From positions 13,748,041-13,812,040 of the forward strand of contig CM038917.1 in the NCBI GenBank assembly GCA_021904315.1: a stretch of DNA of 64,000 nt. The letters run 5' to 3'. The stretch is from Sphagnum magellanicum. Lineage: Eukaryota > Streptophyta > Sphagnopsida > Sphagnales > Sphagnaceae. Below, piece after piece: positions 11,664-23,884 of the stretch. Both the position numbers and the translations under genes were made by a program. A model generated the notes under the pieces. That model was given only the letters and a program-made list of their open reading frames with translations, did no database searches and was not told the DNA's origin. Numbering within the stretch: position 1 is the first letter of the stretch; every line of letters begins with the position of its first letter.

Positions 11664-11763
11664 CGGGAGACGCCGCTGCTCTGAAGAAAGAGAGACACAG
11701 TTAGAGAAAGACGGGATCCATCGAGGTCCCGTTCCACGTCTCTTTCCAGGTCTCAACCGCGCA

Positions 11764-14165
11764 GCTAGCTAGTCACCTACCTACACGAGGATATACGTGG
11801 GTCTCATCCGGTTGTCAATATCTAACGCTTTGTTTTACCCCGGAGCCGGTAGAGCTCAATTTCCTTTTCCAAATTTAACGGCCAAGATTTTAAACAATGC
11901 ATAAAGAAAAAAAGATGGGCCTTTACAAAATTTTAAAATTTGTACTCCCTTAACTTTTGCAAGTTACAATGTTAATTAAATTGTTATTGTCACAATAACA
12001 TTTCAATTACAAAATTTTGCAAAATTCATGAGCTTTTATTATATCCATAAAAGGTTCCACAATGCATGAGCTCACATTTTTCTCAATTAAAAAATGTAAT
12101 ATGATTTGCTATAAAAAAATTCCTTTCACATTTTTTTAAAAAGATGAATGTTATTTTTCAATATTATATTTTCCTCGATAATCATCCAAAAAAAAAAACT
12201 CTATGTCTTGCTATATAGAAACTCATCAATATTTTTCTTTGATATCTTATTCCTTCCCTTCACCTCTCCATTTAGGATCGAACACAATGTCAACACATAA
12301 TGTATAGGGGAATGCATTGCATAGGAATGAAGGTGGAGCCCAAAGTATAGGGTGGAAAGCACTAATAGCACCTTCCCTTCCATAATGGCCAAGGGCCCAG
12401 ATGCGTTTATCCAAATTTCCTTGCACAATAGGGATGGTGGTAGAGCTAGGCAGTAGAGCTTACATGAACCTTTCATGTTTTATTACATGAAACCTTTCAT
12501 TTGAAAGTTGCGAAAAAAATTACATCTTGAAAGGTGCCCTAAAAATATATTACACGTCTATCAAGGTCATTATGTATTGGATTGAAAGCCAAAATCCAAT
12601 GCACCCACTACCATTGCATCCAGATGCTTGTAAGCCTGTCCCATGCACAAAGTGATCACACCAATCTTTGTGAGATCACACCAATTTTCAGATGATTCCA
12701 AACACGTAAATGTTGCCACAATGCTGTTGTATATATATACACATAAGCAACAAGTTATTCATCAAGATTCAGATTTGGTTTATCTATTTGACAACATCTA
12801 CAAGCTTTACCAACGTTTAATATCATCAGAAGTGAAGAGATATTACATACTCCTGACCATGTACTCAAGCAGTGTTGATCGCCTAAGATGGGTTGATCTG
12901 GTTTCCACCTTGCATGCTTGTCAGATTCAAATCAGACAAATGTGTGAACTGACTGAGAAAGCCCTAGACAACCGCATCTTCTCCAAACATGTGCCCCAAG
13001 AACCAACAATTCCATTGAGATAAATTGAGACACAGAAAGGAGTGGAAAGGAACCAATGCATTTGCACTTGGTACCTTAACCCCCAATCCCAGATCACAAT
13101 TGGGATGTATATAAGACATGCTTCACATGCCTGCTGAAGCATATGTACAATCTCACACTTCTGCAATAAGTGCTACTGAAAAGAATGAGCTTTGATCCAA
13201 GAGTGCTACTCAGACTAGTGTGCAGAAGCTGTATGACTATCCTCAATTCGCAAATGAGGAGTCCCTAAGCTTCCCAGTCAACTCACTGCAGAATAAGAGG
13301 TAAAAGTTTCCAAAACACAATTCTCAATTTCAACCCTGAATAGTCTCCTACTTGTGATCAAACTCTGCTCACAAACTTTGAACCCCCTTTATCAAATCAG
13401 ATCTCTCTGAAGATACTATGTGAACAAGTCAAGACTTCTTCCCAACCTGCCTTGAGTTATATTTCCAGGGTTACAAGTCCTGACCAGAGGAACTTCCAAA
13501 CCCTGTGAAGAACAACCTCAAGTTCACAATAGAAAACTGAATTCTTCCAACTAGGGCACCTTTGGCCATTTTCAGAAGTCATCCACTGCCTTCCACTGTC
13601 AGCTATCTGGCGTCATCTGATCTGTGGCTTCAGCCATCACCCCAGGGCCCTGCAAGCAGATACAGCCATCAGCACTCTGGAAACCATCAAAGCAGGAACC
13701 TACTCGTGCAAAACTTTGCCAATCACATTACAAATCCTACAGCATGATATGCCCTGTGACCCCTATAGTAAATCAAGCAGGTTTCATTTTTGCTTTAACC
13801 TCATCCACCATTCCAGTATGTACACAAGACTCACTGACCTGACTACAAGTACATGAAACAGTAAAGCTGTTACACCTGTCAATGTTCTGCAATTGACCAA
13901 ACTCACAGCAGGATTACAGCATTTATGTCCATAGGGGATCCTTGTTCATGGGTGAATCAAACACCAATAGAACATGCCTGGACATCCTTCCCTCCAACTT
14001 AACAAGCCATATGCAATCATTGCCCAAGACATCCCTAGTATGTGCAGTGCTCTAGAGAGACATTCAGTCACTGGAGAAGGATGATATATAATTGGAACTC
14101 TTTCCCAAGAGTGCAATTGCATAACTGTATGTTCACTATTCAAACCACACAACCAATAACAACAA
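11764..14165. other. Intergenic DNA and presumed 3' UTR of the ARIADNE gene
   Basis: Between the RPS21 5' region and the ARIADNE stop codon no coding region is supported. 11860-12560 is A+T-rich. 13000-14165 has the mixed composition of a long 3' UTR or downstream flank of the ARIADNE gene. Short open frames here show no known domain. Confidence 0.45.
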
Positions 14166-17100
14166 TCACCCCCTGATACAGGGACATAAGTAGGAACACC
14201 TATGCATATTCATGTCGTGAATACTTGCATGATAATCAAAATTGCTGGAGCAGGTGGAGAATGCCAGACTTGCAGGCTTCCCTTCAAAACGCCAGTCACT
14301 GGAAGTACTGTGTTGCTGCACTGGGTCCGGTTGGAAGGCAGCTTCTGCAGGAGGTAATAAACTCAAAGTGGCATCTATCCGAGTCAACCTATCCACAGAA
14401 TTAAGGCCCTGTAGACTGACCTTCCCTTCACCACCGAGAGCAACAGTGTCCATTTCTTGTAGCAGTGATGCTGAACAGCTAGAACTAGGTTGAGACCTCT
14501 CAGTAACTCCTCCAGAACTTGAACCCCTTGTGTACCTTGCCTCCTCTATTTTACTGGTTCCCAAAAAACAAGAGTCTTTACCCAGTCGCTTGGAGATCAA
14601 CAGGGGACCTGAGTCTGGAAGAGGTCTTTTTAAACCCTTCTCTCTTTGGAGTGGCTCAGGCATGTCAATATCCTCATCACCCTCAGCCTCCCGAATTGGC
14701 TCTGCTCCTGAACCTGAACTCTGTTCATTCGCACAATTGACATGCAGGTTGCCACTTCCTGAAAGACATTGACAGCGGTTCAATAGGTGGAAAGAGCCAG
14801 AGAAGTTCACACTTGGGGATAATGTCTTCTTGCATCCACAGGTGACTCATACTGATATCAAAACCAACTGTAGCACTCAGATGCAAGAGAGTTGTACACA
14901 GAACACAGCAAGGAACTCAAGAGAGTGAACTGACCAGTATATCCCTGAGTACACTTCTCCTAATACCATTATCTCATAGTCCCATTCTAAGTTCCACATA
15001 CACACCACACACCCCACTCACCATTTGTAACAGGAGGGCAGGTTTTCAAAGACCTGGACTCTGCTTCCTCATCATTTTGAAGAGGTAAAATTTTCTGATT
15101 TACCCTATCAGGAGCTTTATATGCAGTGATCTCAGAAGCCCGCTCAGCTCCTCCTGTCTTGTAGGGAGCAATGTGATGTGTGGTGAGCTGCAGAGAACCA
15201 AGCAAGTCATTCTCAATCACCTCATACCTGCAAGAAAAGCACAGGCTCCCAGTTAAGAATCAATTCATTTCAGTTTGCCTACAATAATTTACAACAGCAA
15301 TATTCAAACATGTTGCAAGTTCCCAGCAAACTAATCATGTCGGCTGCAGTCAAATTTAGTACAAGCAAACCAACTTAACCTTCTCAAAGTGTGGACAGAG
15401 CAACCTGTCAGGTACTCTCAATGGATATCTTTATGGCTCACCACAAAAACTTTTCCATTCCCTTTGAAGTCCCTTCTGCATGCAAACTGAGAGATGGTGG
15501 GACCATATCCTCAGACAAATGCATTCAAAGACTTGGAGCAAAGGATTTGGTGAAAATGTTAGAGCTGTTCAACATACCACTGACATTCAACTAAGCATTG
15601 AAAACCAAACAGGGACACAAGGTCAAGAAGGGACTATACATTCGCCGGCACAGTGTGTCAGTAAGATGAGTAAGGTTGATAACTTGCAAACGCATTTCTC
15701 GTACATGGGAGTCATTAGTATGCAATACCAAAGGAACCTCCACCAACTTTGCCAAGCGCTCAACAGTTTCTTCCAGCTGTTGTTGCTGATCCTCAAACAG
15801 GTTCTGGTTGATAAGATTCTGCTCCACTGAAATATCATCCTTGAACAGATCATTTCCAAACATAAAATATGCCAATGCAAATGAGTATGAAAGAGCCCGT
15901 CGAGCACGGAACAGTCTTTGCAGCCCATTGGTGAGCCAGCTGTAGTCCTTGACTAAGTACTCACTGGCTTCTAGTGCTGTGATTTTCTCTTGCACTACCT
16001 CCCGCTGCTTCTGCTCAAACTTCAAAGAGTCCATGTGACCTTTCCATCGTGAGTGATAGTGAATGTATCTTTTCAAGTCACGCTGTGCTCTTGCAGCTTC
16101 CTTCTCCTTCTCTTCCTTGAAACGACCACAGCTATGTCCCTCAATGCTGCTCCAGTTATGCTCTCGCCCTGTTGCTACACCACAAAGCCAACTGCAACCA
16201 GCCATGCTACAAGTTAACAGTATATGCATGGAGGGTTACACTGCCTGGAGATTACTGAACCAAAAAATCCTTCCAATATGTTTGAGCAAATGGAATGTCC
16301 TAGGATTCTCAGAAGTTCTAGCTAAGCAACCATTCTGACACACCTGAAGTTGTTTGTTGAAAAAAAACTGTGGAAAGAAACCAAATATCTCAAAAAACAT
16401 GAAAGGCTGGGGATAAAAACCAGTACAAACAAGAGGGTTCAAATATACAAAGCATGTTAATATAAGTGCAGAGAGGCACTACCAAAAAGCCTGGCCACAA
16501 ATGCAGCCAACTAGGTTGCACCCGCCATTCTTTTCCACAGGCTTGTGGCATTTTGGACAGGGTTTGGTGTGGACAGTAAGCCAATTTACAGTCTCAGATT
16601 CATCTTTGCATTTTTTGTCCCAGAGTGCCCACATGCCACAAGAGCAAGGTGAGTGGGGCTCTGCCATGCAATTGAAACAAAATTGCTGCCCACAGATGCA
16701 CTCAATCTCACAATAGGGCTCGCCATCCACTCGAATGGCATTGCCACAATGAGGAATGCTGGGACACCACTTGACTTTTGCATTGTCTTCAATGTATGAC
16801 TCCAAGAGAAACCGCTCGTAACGTTCAACTGACTCTGGGTCTCGTCCACCCACCAGCTTCCGCACTTTGTCCTCATCACAAATTGCACCACACTGATGCT
16901 CCATACATGTCACACGCCGACTCTGGCCCTCTTTGATTTTGATGATGAAGTATTGAGTCCAGCCTGAGACAGGAATCCAGAATAACTCTGTTACCCATGT
17001 GTTTCATGAATTCACCTATACACCCCATACACTGTTAACTACACACTCTGCAACAATATTAACATCAGACCTCATGCTGGGAAATTCTCTGGCATCGTTG

Positions 17101-18731
17101 CAAAGGTTGCAGAGAACACTGAAGAGAACATCTCCATACAAATAACCTTCTTGGTGGTCAAGTTTTCAGCTTAAGAGATTGAAACATAACTTTATGAGAC
17201 ACTGATGATGAATGGACACAATGGTGCTGGAGTCCAAAGAGCATGTATGCTTACAGTCATTACAAAAGGCATGCCCACAATCCATTCGGGTGGCCTCCTT
17301 TTGTGGAGCATCATCTAGACAAATTCCACAACTAATGAAAGAGGGTTCGCAAACTTGAGGTCTACTGCAAAGGTCCTCTGGTGGGGGCAGGCCTGCTTCT
17401 AAAAATATTTCATTTGTCCCTGTCTCTGCAAGCTTCCCAAACAAGCTCTCCACATTCCATCGGTGATGTATGAGCAATGTCCGTGCATGCCTCAATCGAA
17501 TTGCCAAGAAATCGACAACCTTCTGTAAATCCTCACTCTGTTCCCCCATATTCAAGAACCAAGAGAGTATGTATTTTAAAAGAAACATAGGAGACTATTT
17601 GCACATTTCTCTTTGAAGTCCAAGATACCCAAAATGGTTCAGAGCATTCAAAAAATGCAACAATGCCACAACAACTCACCGAACCACTAAAATGACAAGA
17701 CATGCTCATATTCTCTCCCAGGCCAACAGGGACTCTTTTCAATCTTGTAACCGCACAAATCTTTTTAGTGTATTGATGACAATACAGTGGACAAAAATTC
17801 CTGTCAAGGCTGCTAACTTCACCGGTCATGATCTCATCAAAAGTAAGAAGAAAAATTCAGTAGCTGTAAAGGATATTGTGGATCGTTCAATGTATCATGC
17901 TTGTCTATCAAGGGTTGTCTGAGTTGAGTAAAACTTGGAAACAAAGGACAAACCTGAGCTGCAAGCAAGGACTCTCTGGTGATGACCTGTGAGAACACCA
18001 AATGTACAAAATCAGCACTGCTGCCATACAATATCCAGAGCAATTAAGTGCTGGAATCAACCCACAATGAAACGCTATTGTAATGACTCCATACTCATGC
18101 AGGAGTGGCAGCATAAAAAGCCTGATAGCCATCATGACATAGTGGATGTCATGAACATCCTATTGCTAATCCATGCCAGGACTGAAACTTTCCAAAAGGA
18201 CATGAAAAAGACAGTAATCAAGATGCTCCTCCACAGTGTGACAGAGAATGTGACAACACCCTTGTGAATGTTGGATGCTTGATGCATTTACATGAAGTGA
18301 TCTTTCAGCTGCCAGAAGTACTAAAGCAAGAAGAACAGTGTGTGAAGTATCTGTCCCTGCCAGAGCTGGGACTGTTTGAAATTTGTAGCACTACAGTCAA
18401 TTTTATTGCAATGACCAGGCCAGCACCCAGACAAAGCTTTTGCCACCTTCGTCAAAGGGTTTCTTCAGAGCACACAGAGAGCAGGAGGCACAGAAACGGG
18501 AAACAGCCAAGGTAGAAGAAGAACTAGCACCTATTGCTTGTGCGAATGAGGCTGCAGCATTGGCAGAGAGTCCAATAAAAGAGAAGTGGAAAAGCAACAG
18601 CACACCTTGTGGCAAACCTCAGGCTCCTCCTGATGCGCTACAACCTCTTCATCCTCCCCACCGTAATCCTCCTCCTCAGATTCTGTCTCCGCACACTCGC
18701 TCGCATATGTAATAGATCCGTCGTCGCTCAT
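14166..18731 (-). CDS. ARI: ARIADNE-type RBR E3 ubiquitin-protein ligase
   Basis: Seven minus-strand exons join in frame: 18731-18606, 17986-17954, 17537-17255, 16963-16483, 16191-15640, 15227-15022, 14758-14166 (757 residues, all GT-AG). Order: acidic N-terminus (residues 1-42, MSDDGSITYASECAETESEE), a UBA-like segment with TLLIHHRWNVE, RING1 starting C123-GIC and MDCGHAFCNDCW, an IBR around WCPSIPHCGNA (C214), and RING2 CPKCHKPVEKNGGCNLVGC with the catalytic cysteine of the NGGC motif at about residue 296. The Ariadne domain follows (KDYSWLTNGLQRLFRARRAL, FEDQQQQLE, VINLTHLTDTLCRRMYEVIE). RBR ligases take ubiquitin from E2 onto the RING2 cysteine and pass it to substrates in cytosol or nucleus. 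All key Cys/His residues appear intact. The serine-rich tail lacks the W-x-C-x2-C zinc finger that ends many plant ARIADNE proteins. The start is set by an ATG preceded by a GA-rich leader. Confidence 0.95.
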
Positions 18732-18764
18732 GGCTTTCCGCCTCTATTTACACAACGCACGTCC

Positions 18765-18799
<35 letters not shown>

Positions 18800-19740
18800 A
18801 TGCACAACAGCTAGATCCCGCTACTGACTACTGACCTAGCCACGCCCGGCTCTCTTCCCCGCTTCCAGAAGGATAAGCTGGACTTCGTCCGTCATCACCG
18901 CAAGGCATCAAATTGGTAGCATCGTACAAGCCATGAAATAGAACCCTGCTGCAGCGAAACCCCACCACCCTAGAGAACACACAACAAGAGGAAAAACGAG
19001 AGACTTACCGATCCTCAAAGCTAGAAAAAAAAGAAGCGAACGGCTGCTGCTCCAGCAGCTGTATACACGCACACAAAGGCGCGGCCGAGGCACTGAGAGA
19101 CAGGGGGGCACCCAAAAAAGAAGTCGTGAAAAACCCTAGACGATGCACTAGAGGGTTCAACACCGCGGCACCACCCGCAGCAAGGAGACACACAAGAGGA
19201 GAGAAAGAAGGAGAAGGGAGGAGGATTCCACAAACACCACCCCCGCCTGCTGCACACAAGAAGTCCAAAACCGCTTACAACTGGAGAGAACAGCCTGCGT
19301 CAAATCACAGCATTCCACAACCCTCCTCTTAATTCCAACGACTCCCTTTTGGTTCCTCCTTTTCCACACCTCTTTGTCTATTGAAACTCCCTTCTCCTTG
19401 ACTCGCAAAGGCTGTGGAATCCTCTATCTCTCGCTCTCTATTGCTGTGTCCTCCTCTTCGCGTGCTTCCCGTCTGAGTCGCTCTTCGCCATCGCTTCCCG
19501 AGCCAGGAGGCGCTGCCGCGGAAGGGACGGTCGGAGAAGGGAGGGGGACACATTCCGACCCGACCCGACCCGACCCGACCCGACTCGACTCGACTCGATC
19601 CGGTCCGATCTCTGGGGAACAAAACATACCCTCGTTTCCATACAGCGATGGGTACGGAATTTCCGAGAAGAACGATGAAGAGGGACCCGGAGGGTAAATT
19701 TGGGAGTTTTTCGTTCGGGATCCCGGGCAGGTCCCAAAAA
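18732..19740 (-). other. 5' leader and promoter region of the ARIADNE gene
   Basis: G+C-richer DNA than its surroundings. A (TC)n tract at 18763-18798 (GA on the coding strand) lies just upstream of the ATG. A strong donor, GGATCG|GTAAGTCTC on the minus strand (boundary near 19012), suggests an upstream non-coding exon spliced into the leader. A pentanucleotide array of CGACC then CGACT units lies at 19556-19598. ORFs here are low-complexity and I do not call them. Confidence 0.5.
19556..19598. repeat. (CGACC)n/(CGACT)n pentanucleotide array
   Basis: About five CGACC units followed by three CGACT units. The plus strand repeats CCGAC, the core of the plant DRE/CRT element, but this is probably a microsatellite in the ARIADNE upstream region rather than a designed regulatory array. 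Confidence 0.85.
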
Positions 19741-20002
19741 TTCCCTTGGCTAGGTCTAGGACATATAGGCCCCATGTCACCCTATCCTAACCCCCAAATA
19801 GCTTAGGGTCATTGAGAACATGTTCCATAGCCTCCTCGATCAAATGGTCTTCTCCTAGGCCTAAGCCCACCTTGTCCTAACCCCTAAGTAGCCTCGAGTC
19901 ATTGAGAACAATCTTGGGGAACGAATATGATTTTTTTATTTTTTTTTTCGGTTTGGAGTTTTAGTTCAACAACCCAACAAGCTTCAAAATATTCCCTTGG
20001 CT

Positions 20003-20011
20003 AGATCTTAG
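20003..20011. repeat. Left copy of the 9-bp target-site duplication
   Basis: AGATCTTAG immediately outside the left inverted end. An identical nonamer lies at 26714-26722 immediately outside the right end. Confidence 0.8.
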
Positions 20012-20231
20012 GGCCAGAGTGAATTAACAGCCACCAATGCACCAGTTGGCCGTTCTGTCCACTGGATGGGTTGCGTTTTTTCATTTGGCGCCGAATGGGG
20101 TTCATGACAGTCCATTTCTTTTTGCTGCTGACCATTGTACTTTTTTTTTTTTGGTTCCTGCTCGTTTTTCCCTGGACCTGACCTCACACATAGCTACCCT
20201 GTTCACTTTTCTACCCTGTTCACTTTTCTAC

Positions 20232-20385
20232 CTAGCTACTGCACTCACCACCTACCCTACTAACCTAGCTACTATACTTACCACCTACCCTATTAACCTA
20301 GCTACTGTACTCATCACCTACCCTACTAACCTAGCTATTGTACTCACCACCTACCCTACTAACCTAGCTACCCTATTAATTACAT
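20232..20385. repeat. 33-bp subterminal tandem repeat (left end)
   Basis: About four and a half units of 33 bp, each containing CTAGCTACTGTACTCACCAC then CTACCCTACTAAC, preceded by a 19-bp duplication (TACCCTGTTCACTTTTC). The CCACCTACC core also occurs inverted at the other end of the element (26505-26580). Confidence 0.85.
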
Positions 20386-20404
20386 ACCTTACCCTAAAAA
20401 CCTT

Positions 20405-20600
20405 ACCCTAAATGCAATACCTGCATTTTGGGTCATTTCGAAAGTACGCATGTGGGGTTCAAGCTTTCTTTATACAAAGATCCTACCCTAAATGCAATAC
20501 CTGCATTTTGGGCCATTTCGAAAATACGCATGTGAGGTTTAAACATCTTTATACGAAGATCATACCCTAAATGCAATACTTGCATTTTGGGTCACACTGC
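20405..20600. repeat. 80-bp satellite, array 1 (three units)
   Basis: Three units start near 20411, 20491 and 20570, each with CCTAAATGCAATACCTGCAT, then TTTGGG and an ACGCATGTG(G/A)GGTT segment. This is the same family as arrays 2 and 3. Confidence 0.85.
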
Positions 20601-21189
20601 TAACCAAGCTACTGTACTAACCACCTACCCTACTAACCTAGCTACTCTATTAATTACATACCCTACTAACTTAACCATTAGGTTTAGGGTTGAGACACAT
20701 AAATTAATTGATAAGTTTTTCATAAATGTATAGTAATTAATTTAAAGTAAGCTAAATTTGAAGGGAAATTTTTAGGTTTAGGGTTGAGACACAAATTAAT
20801 TAATAAGTTTTTCACAAATGTATAGTAATTAATCTAGAATAGGCTAAATTTGGGGGGAAAATTTTAGGGTTTACACATATGTGAAGTAATACAATTGCAT
20901 TTTATATCTTTTTCAAAAAGAGTGGAAAAATTAGGTTGGAAGGATCACACAAAGATAAAACACATATCTTTTCTTTTGGTTTTATATGAAATTTATTTGA
21001 TTATTTTTAAAGATTAACGTATTTTCTTTCACTTAATAAATATTTATAATTTAAAACCTTTGAATTTTGGTTTTTTAATTTTTTCCTATGTTCTTTTAAA
21101 TTAGTTTATTTTGCATTATATGATTTGTATAGCTTGTATAATTTTTTAGGTTTAGGGCATATATCATTAAGATTTTTTTTTGTTAGGGT

Positions 21190-21340
21190 TTGGTAAAAGT
21201 AAGTACAAGTGCAAGTATTGAAATTATGCCTCAAAATTCCAGTTGGTAAAAGTAAGTACGGATGTAGGTATTGCAACGAAACCCCAAAATTCTAGTTGGT
21301 AAAGGTAAGTGTAAGTTTGGGTATTTCAAGTTGAAATGAA
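21190..21340. repeat. 53-bp tandem repeat, three units
   Basis: Units start at 21190, 21243 and 21296 with TTGGTAAAAGTAAGTAC. The middle unit contains ATGTAGGTATTGCAACG, the core shared with the satellites on either side. The unit length equals that of the 23.9-24.2 kb repeats. Confidence 0.75.
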
Positions 21341-21464
21341 AAAACAAACTTAAATGTAATACCCACGTTTCAAAAAAACCCATCTAAATGGTTTGAATAC
21401 CCTTAAGTGAAGACCTAGCCCTAAACACAATATGCATATGCAAAGTCACTTTGAAATAACCCAA

Positions 21465-21890
21465 CCCTAAATGCAATACCTGCACTTTGGGTCACTCCGA
21501 AAGGACGCATGTAGGGTTTAAGCTTTCTTTATATGAAGATCTTACCCTAAATGCAATACCTGCATTTAGGGTCACTCCGAAAGTACGCATGTGGGGTTTA
21601 GGGTTCTTTATATGAAGATCCCACCCTAAATGCAATACCTACATTTGGGGTCACTCCGAAAGTACGCATGTGGGGTTTAGGGTTCTTTATATGAAGATCC
21701 CACCCTAAATGCAATACCTGCATTTGGGGTCACTCCGAAAGTACGCATGTGGGGTTTAGGGTTCTTTATATGAAGATCCCACCCTAAATGCAATACCTGC
21801 ATTTGGGGTCACTCCGAAAGTACGCATGTGGGGTTTAGGGTTCTTTATATGAAGATCCCACCCTAAATGCAATACCTACATTTTGGGTCA
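21465..21890. repeat. 79-bp satellite, array 2 (six units)
   Basis: Units begin near 21470, 21550, 21629, 21708, 21787 and 21866. The middle four are nearly identical, so this array expanded or homogenised recently. Each unit has an inverted repeat ACCCTAAATGCA...TGCATTT(A/G)GGGT around a 5-bp loop (perfect 12-bp arms in the unit at 21544-21572) and a GGGGTTTAGGGTTC telomere-like string. Confidence 0.9.
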
Positions 21891-22400
21891 CTCTAAAATA
21901 ATTAGTTAATTTCAAAATCATATGTTAACAAAAGTGTGTATGGAGGTTGGGGTTGTTGATTAGGAATCCATGATTCTTATTTTTTTTCATGAATTTTAAA
22001 AGAGGTTCTATTGTTTGTGGAACAAATAATACAATGACAATTGTGATCAAGCTTATTTTGGTGTCAAAACTTTTCATGAAAAAGTTGAACTTGCAATCTA
22101 TAACATGGAATAATTATCTTAAATAGTGATTTCAATAACTTATTAAAACAAAAATATACTAAAGTTAATCAATCAAATATCAAATTAATTAATCTGATTA
22201 AATCCAACTTTTTATTTTCAAGTAAATAAATTTAAGCCAAATGATTAGTTAATTATTTTAAATAAATAAATGATTATATGATTCTTGATAATTAATCATC
22301 TAAATTATCTGAAATAATGGTCTATTAATTATTTAATTATATGACAAATTTTGTGATAATTCATTAATTATCATAAATATTTATCACACAAAGGTAAAAA
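21886..22400. repeat. Copy 1 of a roughly 500-bp internal duplication
   Basis: Starting at TCACTCTAAAATAATTAGTT, this segment matches 23078-23560 through many blocks (GTTGTTGATTAGGA, TTGTTTGTGGAACAAATA, ATGACAATTGTGATCAA, ATAATCTAATT/ATCTGAAATAATGG). The two copies have diverged by scattered substitutions and small gaps. Confidence 0.8.
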
Positions 22401-22889
22401 ACAAACCTTATATGAAAACCCAACCCTAAATGTAATACGGAGTTTGTCAAGATCAAAAAATAAAAAGTTCAAGCTTAAATATTTTTCAAAGATGTTCATC
22501 TTTTTTTTCCCCTTTTAAAGTTGTATATTCATACTAAAAACATAACTATAAAGTCTTTAATTTAACAAGATTTTAAATTATGTTTAAAAAAAATTCAAAG
22601 CACGTAATTATTTACTTTCTTCTTTTCTATTTCACATAATAATAAAAATGATCTCTCCCATATATTAATCCTATGTTTAATTGAAATTTTTATTTATATT
22701 TCTTTGATATATAGTAAAAAATTTCTTGGTTAATATATTCATATAGTGGGTCAAAAATATTTTATATTTTATACATATATAACACAAGTCCTTATGTAAA
22801 CTTTATTTTTCATGATGTATAATATTAGTTTAAATATTGGTCCAAATATATTGTTATTCATAACACTTAATATATAAATAATGATATAA

Positions 22890-23085
22890 ATTGAACCCTA
22901 AATGCAATACCTGCATTTTGGGTCACCTCGAAAGTACGCATGGGGGGTTTAAGCCCTCTTTAACTGAAGATCCTACCCTACATGCAATACCTGCATTTTG
23001 GGCCACTATAAAAATACGGTTATGGGGTTTAAGCTTCTTTAAATGAAGATCCTACCCTAAATGTAATATCTACATTTTGGGTCAT
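22890..23085. repeat. 79-bp satellite, array 3 (three diverged units)
   Basis: Three units with CCTA(A/C)ATGCAATACCTGCAT and AAATGTAATATCTACATTTT, immediately before the second copy of the 500-bp segment, as array 2 precedes the first copy. The satellite plus 500-bp segment thus forms a higher-order unit of about 1.2 kb. Confidence 0.8.
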
Positions 23086-23560
23086 TCTAAAATAATTAAT
23101 TAATTTCAAAATAATATGTTAACAAAGGTGTGAGGCTAGGGTTGTTGATTAGGAGTACCATGATTCTTATTTTGTTTCATGAATTTGAAAAAAAATTGTA
23201 TTGTTTGTGGAACAAATAGTATAATGACAATTGTGATCAAACTTATTTTGGTGTATGAATTTTTTATGAAAAAGCTGAACATGCAATCTATAACATGGAA
23301 TAGTTATCTTAAATAGTGATTTTAATCACTTATTAAAATAAAAATATATTAAAGTTAATCAATCAAATAAAGTTAATCTGATTTTTAAATCCAACTTTTT
23401 ATTATCCAAATAAATGAAGTTAAGCCAAATGAATAGTTAATTATTCCAAATAAATAAATGATTATCTAATTCTTGATAATTAATCATTTAAATTATCTGA
23501 AATAATGGTCTATTAATTATTTAATTATATGTCAAAATTTGTTGATAATTCATGTACTAT
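23078..23560. repeat. Copy 2 of the roughly 500-bp internal duplication
   Basis: Partner of 21886-22400, in the same orientation, offset by about 1.19 kb. The following 23580-23700 also echoes 20850-20960 (GGGGGGAAA...TTAGGTTGGA...ATCACACAAAG). Confidence 0.8.
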
Positions 23561-23884
23561 CAAAAATATTTTATATTCAATTGGGGGGAAATTTTTTGGG
23601 TTTAAACATATGGGACCTAATACAATCTTATTATATATTTTCTTCAAAGAGATTAAGAAAATTAGGTTGGAGTTATCACACAAAGGTAAGAAGCAAACCT
23701 TATGTGAAAACCTAACCCTAAACCCTGAATGCAAAACTCGCATGTAATGTCATTTCAAAATAACAAATAAGTGCTATGGATACCCAAAATATGTCTTTTT
23801 ATATACCTAAATTAATTATTATTCTAAATTAATTTTATGACAAAATGTAAGTTTTGCAAAGAATGAAAAAAACCAACAACTATT

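Noticed and set aside
11259-11737. Overlapping Arg-Glu and Ser-Leu ORFs around 11.4 kb
   Set aside because: They translate a (TC/GA)n microsatellite in RPS21 intron 1 and its 5' region.
18908-19780. Several overlapping ORFs upstream of ARIADNE
   Set aside because: Low-complexity and mutually exclusive frames in a GA/CGACC-rich region with a leader-type splice donor.
20405-21890. CRISPR-like array (regular repeats with spacers)
   Set aside because: The plant nuclear context and spacers that are themselves repeated make this a satellite, not a CRISPR array.
20380-23100. Interstitial telomere array
   Set aside because: CCCTAAA and TTTAGGG strings occur once or twice per 79-bp unit inside a different satellite; there is no uninterrupted (TTTAGGG)n.
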